DNA of 64,000 nucleotides, taken from positions 4,154,001 through 4,218,000 of the forward strand of contig OY969111.1 of NCBI GenBank assembly GCA_963697975.1, written 5' to 3'. A program made the translations under genes and the position numbers. Position 1 is the first letter of the stretch. Each line of letters starts with the position of its first letter. Of this stretch, positions 43,736-51,524 are shown one piece after another. The notes under the pieces were generated by a model that saw only the letters and a program-made list of their open reading frames with translations, did no database searches and had not been told where the DNA came from. The DNA is from QHXM01 sp963697975. GTDB taxonomy: Bacteria > Acidobacteriota > Blastocatellia > Pyrinomonadales > Pyrinomonadaceae.

Positions 43736-46576
43736 TTATTCCTCACCGGAGCGACCAGACATCTCTCCGATTTGCCGCTCAATATCCAACACATCCTTAT
43801 CCCGCCGATGATAACCCATCCTTTCAATTATCTCTTTGGCCTTAGCCCAACTCTCTCTCGCCCTCTCCTTCTCCCCTTGCGCCAAGTACAGCCGCGCATA
43901 TCCCAGATGGCAGTCTGTCTGGTACAACTCCATCTTGCTGCGCTCGGCGATTGACAGCGCTTCGTCCAGATCAGCGCAGGCACTGCTAAACTCTCTCTTA
44001 ACCATATGCAGTTCTGCGCGTGCCAGCAGCCCGCGTGATAGGAATTCTAGATACCCTGCCATCCGCAAGCCATCCACAGCTTGATTCAGATGGTTTGTAG
44101 CCTGTGCGTAATTGCTAACTTTTCCCCGTTGTGTTTGTAGCAGGAAGGCTCGACCCAACGACAGAAAGTCTAGGGCACTGTCGAGAAGGTTTCCTGACTG
44201 CTGCGCTAATTGAAGAGTTTGAGCAGCGCGGCCAAGTACATCCTCATAATATCCCTGCTCCAGCAGCAAATCGCAGTACAGAAAGCCCGAAAATGAGGAA
44301 AGTAGTGGGAGCTTATTCTCCCGGCCTTTCTGTATCTGTTCAGCCTCACGGAAAAAAGCTTCTGCTTCTGACAAGCGTCCCGCTTGGTGCAGAGCATTGG
44401 CCAGTGCTGTTCGTTTGCTCAGACGCTGAAAGGTGTCACCGCTTTTATCGGCCAGTTCGACGCTTTGTCCCGCGTAAGCTAGAGATTGTCGCAGGTCGCC
44501 AATTGCGAGGTAGAGGTCAGTAAGAATGCCAGCAGCGCGGGCAGCATTCCCCCAACTTTCTATTGAAAGACGCGCCTCTAGGCTAGCCTGCATAGGTTGA
44601 ACTGCTTCGGTCAATCTTCCCAGCGCACGTAAACAGAATCCGGCCTGATTTAGGACAAATCCCTTATGATCATCAGTGAGCGCTGAGACTGGATGCTGCC
44701 AAGGAGGATCAAAGAAGCCAATCAGAGCAGCCAGATTAGCACCGAATGCTCCGAGCCGACGGATGCTGAAGTCAGCGTTCCCTCTACGAGTACGCCTGTG
44801 GTAAACCTCTACCAGAGCTTCCTGATATCTACCTGCCACGCAGCCGTGAGTTACCGCTGCGTAGAGAGTTTCCATCTCGTTAAGCGTGTCGGGAAATTCT
44901 TTTGTGGTGGAGGTTAAGTAGTCGAACAGCCTGCTGTGTGCTTCGCGCCAGCCAGTATCGTTCTTGTCACGCAGTCTTTCGCCGAAATATTCGCGGACGA
45001 GCGGGTGGGCGTCCAATTCGGGCGCTTCCAGAGAGCCGGGGTCAGCGAGCATTCCCCACTGGCGCAGGCGGCTAATGGCTTCCCAGAGTTTACGCTTGCT
45101 AGCGCGGGCAAGATGATTGGTGACGCCTTTGATAACGGGACGCTTGAAAAGCGCCTTCAGCCATTCCCACCGCGCGGGACGGTCGAAGATGCCCAGCACG
45201 CTGAGCAGTTCGAGATCGAGGGGGTCTCCGTCGCGCTGTAATGCTGCTTCATAGGCTGCCATGACGGATTTAGCGTGGCGGCCCGCCTTGATCTCCTCTG
45301 TGATAAGAGGTATTTCGTGAAGGTGGTTGATCTCTCCTCCAGCAAAGGTGTGCAGGTACTCCGCAGCCAGGACGAGAGCCAGCGGATGACGACCGAGATA
45401 CTCGACGGCAGCGTTAATCTCTTCATTGTTTCCGCGTACGCCGCGCGCTCGCAGCAACTCGCTGGCGGCTTCCGGCGAAAGTGTCTCGACGGATTGCTGA
45501 GCGCAGGATGCGTTCTGTAGGTCGCTGTCTTCAAGGCGAAGACGAGTGGTCACGATGCAAAGAGACCTGCCAGGCTGTGCAGACAAACGCGCCAGCAGCC
45601 CGTGAATGCCAGGGTCTTTCAGTTGCCCTTCCATCTTGTGTGGTCCGACGCCATATTGCAGCGGCTCAAGACCATCGAGCACGAGCACTGTCGGCTTTGC
45701 GGCGACAAGTTCCGCAAGGCGCTGGCCGCGATCCCACGCAGATTTTTGCGCGGCGTCTTGTTCGCCGAATGTCTCAAGAGCTTGAATGAGAAACTGGTCG
45801 GAAGAGCCTGCCTGCTCGCGTGTGCCCTGACTGTAGAATGAGACTCCGAGGAAGCGTGGTGCATCAGGCTTTGTTTCAGGGAAGCGTGTCTCAAGCCAGT
45901 GGCGGACGAGGGCCGATTTGCCGACGCCGCCGAAACCGTGGAGCGCCAGTACGCCCGTTTGCGAATCTGCATAGGCAGCATTGAGCCAGCCGAGAGCTTC
46001 TGCGCGTCCGAACAACTCGCCGGGTTCGCCGGGCATTCTTTGAAGCAGTTCAAGCAAAGAGAACTGCGGCGGCTTTCTCTCGCTTTCTTTAACAATTCGC
46101 GTCGCCGGAGGCTTCTTGCCGGGAGGCTTGTTTTCCAGCCGACTGCGAAGTCCGGTCGCCACCTGCGTCCATGCTTTGCTGTGAGGTCGCTGCGCAGGGA
46201 CGGGCTTACCGTTTTCAGGAAGAACTTGAAACTGGCTAATTCTCTCTATGGGTTGCCAGTCGCAGTAATCCACGATGACCGGGATAATTAAGACACCTTC
46301 ATCGCGATGACGTTGCAGTAGGCGAGGGACTTCTACATCCTGACAAAACGGCGACGCGATAAAGTCTGCGCTGACGAGGAAGAGCGCTACCTCAGCCTCG
46401 TCCATAGCCCGCTCAAGCTCGTCGCGCCAAAGGTCGCCAGCTTCGATACAGTAGTCGTGCCAGATGCTGATCGTGCCCTCAGCCTTCAGTGTGCCCAGAT
46501 TTTTAATGAGGCGATCTTTTTGAGCTTTGTCTTCGTGGCTGTAGCTGATGAAAACTCTGTAGCCCGGCGTAAGCAT
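43736..46576 (-). CDS. TIR-STAND NTPase with C-terminal TPR repeats
   Basis: A 946-residue multidomain protein. A TIR domain fills residues 5-145 (RVFISYSHED; ASPFCQDVEVPRLL with predicted catalytic Glu82). The NACHT/NB-ARC-type NTPase spans about 170-480, with Walker A GFGGVGKS (Lys220), Walker B TVLVLDGLE (Asp301) and a TTR sensor at 343-345. A winged-helix region at about 480-560 and at least six TPR-like helix pairs fill the rest. This is the order of bacterial STAND immune sensors: TPRs detect a trigger, the NTPase oligomerises, and the TIR cleaves NAD. Eukaryotic-like signalling is an alternative. It lies 36 bases after folC in a housekeeping run, with no other defence gene nearby. Confidence 0.9.
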   Translation of the reverse strand: MLTPGYRVFISYSHEDKAQKDRLIKNLGTLKAEGTISIWHDYCIEAGDLWRDELERAMDEAEVALFLVSADFIASPFCQDVEVPRLLQRHRDEGVLIIPVIVDYCDWQPIERISQFQVLPENGKPVPAQRPHSKAWTQVATGLRSRLENKPPGKKPPATRIVKESERKPPQFSLLELLQRMPGEPGELFGRAEALGWLNAAYADSQTGVLALHGFGGVGKSALVRHWLETRFPETKPDAPRFLGVSFYSQGTREQAGSSDQFLIQALETFGEQDAAQKSAWDRGQRLAELVAAKPTVLVLDGLEPLQYGVGPHKMEGQLKDPGIHGLLARLSAQPGRSLCIVTTRLRLEDSDLQNASCAQQSVETLSPEAASELLRARGVRGNNEEINAAVEYLGRHPLALVLAAEYLHTFAGGEINHLHEIPLITEEIKAGRHAKSVMAAYEAALQRDGDPLDLELLSVLGIFDRPARWEWLKALFKRPVIKGVTNHLARASKRKLWEAISRLRQWGMLADPGSLEAPELDAHPLVREYFGERLRDKNDTGWREAHSRLFDYLTSTTKEFPDTLNEMETLYAAVTHGCVAGRYQEALVEVYHRRTRRGNADFSIRRLGAFGANLAALIGFFDPPWQHPVSALTDDHKGFVLNQAGFCLRALGRLTEAVQPMQASLEARLSIESWGNAARAAGILTDLYLAIGDLRQSLAYAGQSVELADKSGDTFQRLSKRTALANALHQAGRLSEAEAFFREAEQIQKGRENKLPLLSSFSGFLYCDLLLEQGYYEDVLGRAAQTLQLAQQSGNLLDSALDFLSLGRAFLLQTQRGKVSNYAQATNHLNQAVDGLRMAGYLEFLSRGLLARAELHMVKREFSSACADLDEALSIAERSKMELYQTDCHLGYARLYLAQGEKERARESWAKAKEIIERMGYHRRDKDVLDIERQIGEMSGRSGEE

Positions 46577-46612
46577 TTCGGAAATCTCCGTGAGGTAATT
46601 AACTCCTGACGC

Positions 46613-47911
46613 TTAGTTGATAATGCTTTGCACTTCGCCTATCAGATAGAGAGAGCCTGTGACGCAGATGATTCCGTCGGAAGGAGTCTGCGCGTGCGCC
46701 GCGTGTAAGGCTTCCCTTGCGGAAGGCGCGAGCGTGATTCTACTCGAATCGAAGTCCTGTGGCACGAGTCGCGCGAGCGTTTCGAGGGTGGCGGCGCGCG
46801 GGTTGGCGGGTTCGGTGAGAATCAGGCGTTGGGCTACGGGGAAAAGTGTGGCAGTAATCAACGCTAAATCTTTATCACGCATCGCGCCGAAAAGGAGTGT
46901 GATTGGCAGTTGGACGAATTCGTCGAGAAAATCACGCAGGGCGCGCGCTCCAGCCGGGTTGTGCGCGCCGTCGAAGAGTATGTTCGATGCTCCGGTGCGG
47001 CGTAGCTCAAGGCGTCCGGCGTGCTCGGCGTTTTCGAGTCCCTCGATGATGGCCGAGCGCGGAATTGAAAAGCCGCGCTCGCACAAGGCTTCCGCCAGAG
47101 CAATGGCTACGGAAGCGTTCGTTATTTGATGGCGACCGCGCAAACCCAGGCGGACATTCTCGTAGCGATCTTCTTGCGTCTCGAAAGTTGCGCGCACGCG
47201 CCCAACGTCGTCCGTGCCTGTCACTTCAATCTTGTTCACGCTCAGACGTGGCATAACTCCGCAAGCGGCGCATCTCTCTAAAATCACGTCGAGCGCTTCA
47301 TGTTCCTGCGGCGCAACGATGGCTGTCACGCCGGGACGAATGATCGCGGCTTTCTCGGCGGCGATTTCAATCAGCGTCTCGCCGAGATATTCCTGATGGT
47401 CGAGCGCGATGGGAGTGATGGCGACTACTTCTGCCCGTGCGGTGGTCGTTGCGTCCAGACGCCCGCCGAGTCCCGTCTCAAGAATTGCGAGTTGAACGTG
47501 TGCTTCAGCAAACGCGGCGAAGGCGATGGCTGTCAGATGCTCGAAAAAAGTTGGGAGCGTTTCAAGCACACCTTCCGTCACTAATCCTTCAGCCGTGCTG
47601 CGTACCTGAGTCGTCAGGCGCGCGAAATCTTCGTGGCTGATCTCTTGATTGTTGATGCGGATGCGTTCGGTGATGCTCTTGAGATGGGGTGAAGTGTAGA
47701 GGCCGGTCTTGAGGCCAGCCGTGCGGGCCATTGCTTCGAGCATGACAGCGGTCGAGCCTTTGCCGTTCGTGCCCGCGATCTGAACTGAAGGGAAAGAGCT
47801 TTGCGGATTACCCAGAGCCTCAAGCAGCCGCTCCGTATTACTCAGACCAAGTTTGATAGCGAGAGTTTCATGTCCGAGGCTGAGAAGATATTGGAGCGCT
47901 TCATCGAACAT
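46613..47911 (-). CDS. folC: Folylpolyglutamate synthase / dihydrofolate synthase
   Basis: A 432-residue Mur-ligase-fold enzyme that adds glutamate to (dihydro)folate. The ATP loop is AGTNGKGST at about 46-54; SPHLKSITERIRIN and DGAHNPAGA are the family marks. It follows accD, a common pairing (accD-folC). The spacer to accD consists entirely of a TCGTAAA hairpin, and no ribosome site is visible before the ATG at 47911. It shows no truncation or frameshift. Confidence 0.95.
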   Translation of the reverse strand: MFDEALQYLLSLGHETLAIKLGLSNTERLLEALGNPQSSFPSVQIAGTNGKGSTAVMLEAMARTAGLKTGLYTSPHLKSITERIRINNQEISHEDFARLTTQVRSTAEGLVTEGVLETLPTFFEHLTAIAFAAFAEAHVQLAILETGLGGRLDATTTARAEVVAITPIALDHQEYLGETLIEIAAEKAAIIRPGVTAIVAPQEHEALDVILERCAACGVMPRLSVNKIEVTGTDDVGRVRATFETQEDRYENVRLGLRGRHQITNASVAIALAEALCERGFSIPRSAIIEGLENAEHAGRLELRRTGASNILFDGAHNPAGARALRDFLDEFVQLPITLLFGAMRDKDLALITATLFPVAQRLILTEPANPRAATLETLARLVPQDFDSSRITLAPSAREALHAAHAQTPSDGIICVTGSLYLIGEVQSIIN

Positions 47912-47915
47912 AAGA

Positions 47916-47994
47916 AATCGTAAATCGTAAATCGTGAATCGTAAATGGTAAAGACTGCTTTTCTCTATTCACGATTTACGATTCACGATTTACG
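47916..47994. repeat. Paired-word hairpin, TCGTAAA/TCGTGAA type, between accD and folC
   Basis: It fills the accD-folC spacer and overlaps the accD 3' end: the accD codons for VNRES and its TAA are part of the right arm. The left arm reads AATCGTAAATCG, AATCGTGAATCG. Confidence 0.9.
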
Positions 47995-48848
47995 ACTTCA
48001 GGATTCATCATGAAGTTCAGAGACTTGATAAAGAAGTCGCGCATCTCGCGGCGGTCAACAATGGCGTCGAGCATCCCGTGCTGGAGCAAAAATTCGGAGC
48101 GTTGGAAATCCTTCGGCAGTTTTTGACGAATCGTTTGCTCGATGACGCGTGGGCCTGCGAAGCCGATCAGGGCTTTCGGCTCCGCGATGATTAAATCGCC
48201 GAGCATGGCGAAACTCGCCGTCACGCCGCCGGTCGTGGGGTCTGTCAAAACGGAGATGAATGGGAGGCGGGCTTCGTCCAGTTCGGCGAGCGCAGAAGAG
48301 ATTTTCGCCATCTGCATCAGGCTGAGCGTGCCTTCCTGCATTCGCGCGCCGCCCGATGCGGCAAAGATGATGACTGCTCCGCGTGCCTCAATCGCGTGGT
48401 GAATCAGGCGCGTGATCTTCTCGCCAACCGCCGACCCCATCGAGCCGCCGATAAACAGCATGTCCATCGCCGCCCCGAAGACCGTATGGCCGCCGACTGT
48501 CCCGCGCCCGCCGATAATCGCTTCGGGCAAGCCCGTCAGTTGTCGCGCCCGCTCAAGTCGTTCCGGGTACGGCTTGGTGTCTGTAAATTCCAGCGGGTCA
48601 ATGGAGATCACTTCGGCATCGAGTTCCTCATACTTGCCTTCGTCAAACAGCATGCTGAGGCGTGCGCGCGCGTCTAGACGAAAGTGGTAGCCGCAGTGCT
48701 GGCAGACCTGGAGCGATTCTTCGAGGTCGGGTTTAAATAGCGGAGCATCGCACTCGTCACACTTGACGAAGATGCCTTCGGTCTTGACCACGCGCTCTTC
48801 GGCGGGCACGCTCTCGATCTTCTGATTCTTTTTACGAAACCAAGGCAT
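47976..48848 (-). CDS. accD: Acetyl-CoA carboxylase carboxyltransferase, beta subunit
   Basis: A 290-residue subunit that, with AccA, moves the carboxyl group from biotin to acetyl-CoA in the first step of fatty-acid synthesis. The zinc ribbon has Cys30, Cys33, Cys49 and Cys52; the crotonase-like core shows FAASGGARMQEGTLSLMQM and VLTDPTTGGVTASFA. ATG 48848 gives the usual MPWFRKK start; the earlier frame to 48896 lies in a GGGATGA-word repeat. The last residues VNRES come from the TCGTAAA hairpin that follows. The carbonic anhydrase at 9120 is a possible source of bicarbonate. Confidence 0.96.
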   Translation of the reverse strand: MPWFRKKNQKIESVPAEERVVKTEGIFVKCDECDAPLFKPDLEESLQVCQHCGYHFRLDARARLSMLFDEGKYEELDAEVISIDPLEFTDTKPYPERLERARQLTGLPEAIIGGRGTVGGHTVFGAAMDMLFIGGSMGSAVGEKITRLIHHAIEARGAVIIFAASGGARMQEGTLSLMQMAKISSALAELDEARLPFISVLTDPTTGGVTASFAMLGDLIIAEPKALIGFAGPRVIEQTIRQKLPKDFQRSEFLLQHGMLDAIVDRREMRDFFIKSLNFMMNPEVVNRES

Positions 48849-49053
48849 AAGAGCAAGTGGGAGGGACGAGGGATGAGGGATGAAGTAAAACCGCATCCGA
48901 CGTGCCTGATCCTTCAGCGATCATCTCGCATGGCCTTTCTGTATCTGGAAAAGGAGAACGACGGAAAGAGTAGCACAAAAACGTGGAAGGATGAACGCTC
49001 AAGGCTGAACTAAAAAGCATCTATCTTCACTTTCATCCCTCCGCCCTCATCCC
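48849..49053. repeat. Paired-word hairpin, GGGATGAGGGATGA type
   Basis: A 205-base spacer between accD and cobO. Left arm words GAGGGACGAGGGATGAGGG and GGATGAACGC face the right arm TTTCATCCCTCCGCCC, TCATCCC. The cobO stop is 1 base from the right arm. The arms are farther apart and less perfect than in other copies. Confidence 0.7.
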
Positions 49054-49632
49054 TTAAAATTCTATCCCCTGTTGAGCGTGGATGCCTGCCTTGAAGGGAT
49101 GCTTGATTTCGCGCATCTCTGTGACGAGGTCTGCGGCCTCGATGAGCGCGGGCGGCGCGTCGCGCCCTGTGACGACGATGTGCAGGGCGGGTTGCTCGGC
49201 GCGAACGGCGCTAAACTCCGCGAGAACTTCTTCGATCGGCAGCATCTCGTAGCTTAGGACGTAGACCAACTCATCGAAGACCAGCAGGTCATAATCCTTG
49301 CTCCGCATCTTCTCGACGCAAAGCGCCCACGTCTCGCGCGACGTTTGACGGTCCTGTTCCGGGTTCTTCGTGTCCCAGGTGAAGCCGTCGCCCATCGTGT
49401 AGACTTCAATGCCGAGTTTTTCAGCCGCGTCATGCTCGCCGTAGCGATCATTCCTCGACTTCATAAACTGAATCATGCAGCAGTTCAAGCCCCGGCCCGC
49501 TGCGCGCATCATCAACCCGAGCGCACACGTCGTCTTGCCCTTGCCCTCCCCGGTGTGAACCATCAACAGCCCGCGCGTCTTCTCCTGATAATCCTCGCGC
49601 CGCCATTTATATTTTTTCTCTTTTGCTAACAT
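49054..49632 (-). CDS. cobO: Cob(I)yrinic acid a,c-diamide adenosyltransferase
   Basis: A 192-residue enzyme that adds the adenosyl group to cobalamin precursors (CobO/BtuR type). The P-loop GEGKGKTT is at 28-35; MIQFMKSRNDRYGE and DELVYVLSYEMLP are the family marks. The N-terminal 20 residues are basic. It sits between the nrnA branch and accD on the minus strand. No other cobalamin gene is in the window, so it could serve B12 salvage or synthesis encoded elsewhere. Confidence 0.93.
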   Translation of the reverse strand: MLAKEKKYKWRREDYQEKTRGLLMVHTGEGKGKTTCALGLMMRAAGRGLNCCMIQFMKSRNDRYGEHDAAEKLGIEVYTMGDGFTWDTKNPEQDRQTSRETWALCVEKMRSKDYDLLVFDELVYVLSYEMLPIEEVLAEFSAVRAEQPALHIVVTGRDAPPALIEAADLVTEMREIKHPFKAGIHAQQGIEF

Positions 49633-49735
49633 GGAGTGGTGAATGAGGGGCGTCTTCGATGAATTAGCGTTTAGCTATCTGATAAATGTAATTGAGCAAG
49701 CGCCTGCTGTTGCGATTGCGTCAAGTTCATGATGG

Positions 49736-49945
49736 TCAGATGTCAGTAGCCTTTTGCGCCGAGAAGTCTTCGCTGCTGGAAAGCACATCAACGTACTTAC
49801 CGCGAATGCTGCTTGCCAGGCGATGTCTTTCTGCCTGTTCAATCGAACGTTTCTCTTCGTCCAGAGCCTCGCGCAATTGACGTTGTTCCTCGGGCGTTAG
49901 CGATTTGGCTTCTTCGATTACCTGTTCCAAACTGACTTTTGACAT
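49736..49945 (-). CDS. Small antitoxin-like helical protein
   Basis: A 69-residue acidic protein whose start, SLEQVIEEAKSLTPEEQRQLREAL, is common in antitoxin-like proteins that precede PIN or RelE toxins. Here no toxin gene follows: the 103 bases to cobO hold only a 19-codon frame. It starts 15 bases after nrnA and may be co-transcribed with it. It could be an orphan antitoxin or a small regulator; I do not assign a function. Confidence 0.5.
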   Translation of the reverse strand: MSKVSLEQVIEEAKSLTPEEQRQLREALDEEKRSIEQAERHRLASSIRGKYVDVLSSSEDFSAQKATDI

Positions 49946-49960
49946 TGGTTCTTACCTCGC

Positions 49961-50977
49961 TCAAGCCGCTGCCTGCGGGCGCGTGCTTGATTCCGTTGGC
50001 GCAGGCGAATCGTCGCGGTCGCCGTTGCGATGCTCGACGGCTTCTTGCAGGAGGCGCACGATGGTTCGCCCGGCTTCTTCCAAATCGCCTTCGAGCGTGC
50101 ATCCGGCGGCGTTGCGATGACCGCCACCGCCGAATTTCTCTGCGATGCGCGCCACGTTCACGTCGCCTTTCGAGCGTAGCGATGTGCGATAGACGCCGGG
50201 CGCGCTCTCTTTCAGGAGCGCAACGGCTTCGACGCTGCCGCAGGCCAGAGGATAGTTGACGAAACCGTCTGCATCCTCTTCGCTCGCTCCGGCGCGTTCC
50301 TGCATCTCAAGCGTCTGGTGCATCCAGGCGACGCGCCCCGTCTCATCTCTTTTGACAGTCGTCAGGACTTCGCCGAGCAATTCAATTTTCGACCAGGGAT
50401 AATTGCTGAACACGGCCTGCGAGATTTTCGCGGGCTTAACTCCGGCGCGCACCAATTCCGAAGCGACTTTGAAGGTGCGCTCGCTCGTGTTCGAATAATG
50501 AAATGAGCCTGTGTCCGTGATAAGGGCGGTGTAGACACACTCGGCAATCTCTTTGGTGACGCGAACGCCTGTGGCTTTACACAGGTTGTAGATCATCTCG
50601 CCGACAGCCGAGGCGGTAGAATCAATCCAGTTGATGTTGCCGAAAAGCGCTGTGGTCGAGTGGTGGTCAATGTTAACGACAAACTGCTTTTCCAGGTCAA
50701 CGAGGCCGGGGCGTGTGATGTCCGAGCATTCGATGACGAAGACGGCATCATACGTGCGATCAATGGCAGGTGTGACGCGAACGTCGCGCACGCCGGGTAA
50801 TTTTTGATAAGAGTGCGGGACTGCATCGCGCATGATAACTTCAACTTCTTTATCAAGCGCGCGCAAAAGCCAGTAGAGGCCGAGGCTCGAACCCAGACTG
50901 TCACCATCCGGGCGAACATGTGAGGTAATCGCAAAGCGTCTCTTCTGCTCGATCAACTCAACAACTTGACTAAGCAT
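49961..50977 (-). CDS. nrnA: DHH-family nanoRNase / pAp phosphatase
   Basis: A 338-residue phosphoesterase that degrades short RNAs and 3'-phosphoadenosine 5'-phosphate. The DHH domain has SHVRPDGDSLGS (His20, Asp24, Asp26) and NIDHHSTT (Asp104-His106); the DHHA1 domain has KFGGGGHRNAAG. The C-terminal tail is low-complexity. It directly follows rbfA, as in many genomes, where truB would come next; truB is absent here. It precedes the small antitoxin-like gene. Confidence 0.93.
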   Translation of the reverse strand: MLSQVVELIEQKRRFAITSHVRPDGDSLGSSLGLYWLLRALDKEVEVIMRDAVPHSYQKLPGVRDVRVTPAIDRTYDAVFVIECSDITRPGLVDLEKQFVVNIDHHSTTALFGNINWIDSTASAVGEMIYNLCKATGVRVTKEIAECVYTALITDTGSFHYSNTSERTFKVASELVRAGVKPAKISQAVFSNYPWSKIELLGEVLTTVKRDETGRVAWMHQTLEMQERAGASEEDADGFVNYPLACGSVEAVALLKESAPGVYRTSLRSKGDVNVARIAEKFGGGGHRNAAGCTLEGDLEEAGRTIVRLLQEAVEHRNGDRDDSPAPTESSTRPQAAA

Positions 50978-50990
50978 TTATTTTCAAAAC

Positions 50991-51075
50991 GATGCGCGCG
51001 GAATGCTGAACGATGAATTAAAAGCTAATGGCTTTCTACTTCATTCTTCATCGTTCCGCGCTCATCGTTCATCCT
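50991..51075. repeat. Paired-word hairpin, GAACGATGAA type, overlapping the rbfA end
   Basis: The left arm GCGCGGAATGCTGAACGATG and the right arm CATCGTTCCGCGCTCATCG face each other around AAAGCTAATGGCTTT. The final 15 codons of rbfA read through this element. Confidence 0.85.
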
Positions 51076-51447
51076 TTCTTCTTCGGGAAACTCTCCCGCC
51101 TTGTTCTCTAATTCCGGCGCGATGCTTTCCAGTAACCTGTCTACGCGTGCGCCGCGCTCTTCGACGGTATCGCGGATGAAATGAATCTCCGGCGTGTGGC
51201 GAAGGCTAAGCGCAAATCCTACCTGCTTGCGGACGTAAGGCGCGGCGTGACGAAGGGCGGCAAGCGCTGCCTGGATTTCGTCTTCGCTGCCTTCGACCAG
51301 CACATACACGCTCGCGTCACGCAGATTATCCGACAAACGCACATCCGTCACCGTCGCGGCCTGCACTCGCGGGTCTTCCAATTCATAGCCGACTATCTGC
51401 ATGATCTCCTCACGCAGCATATCGGCGACTCTCTGTGGCCTACGCAT
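51025..51447 (-). CDS. rbfA: Ribosome-binding factor A
   Basis: A 140-residue KH-fold protein that helps 30S maturation and cold adaptation. The start MRRPQRVADMLREEIMQIV and the segment VSDVRLSDNLRDA-like (here TDVRLSDNLRDASVYVLV) match the family. The open frame to 51504 is the GGTGATAG hairpin in translation; ATG 51447 is the family start, without a clear ribosome site. The C-terminal tail MNDERGTMKNEVESH is encoded by the GAACGATGAA element and is not a family trait. Confidence 0.93.
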   Translation of the reverse strand: MRRPQRVADMLREEIMQIVGYELEDPRVQAATVTDVRLSDNLRDASVYVLVEGSEDEIQAALAALRHAAPYVRKQVGFALSLRHTPEIHFIRDTVEERGARVDRLLESIAPELENKAGEFPEEERMNDERGTMKNEVESH

Positions 51448-51454
51448 AACAACC

Positions 51455-51524
51455 GTGATAGGTGATAAGTGAGGGGTGATGGGATAAGCGCTTTCTCTTA
51501 TCACCTGTCACCCATCACCTCTCA
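51455..51524. repeat. Paired-word hairpin, GGTGATAG type, between infB and rbfA
   Basis: GTGATAGGTGATAAGTGAGG on the left and CACCTGTCACCCATCACC on the right. It begins right at the infB stop and ends 8 bases before the rbfA start, so it fills the whole intergenic space. Confidence 0.88.
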
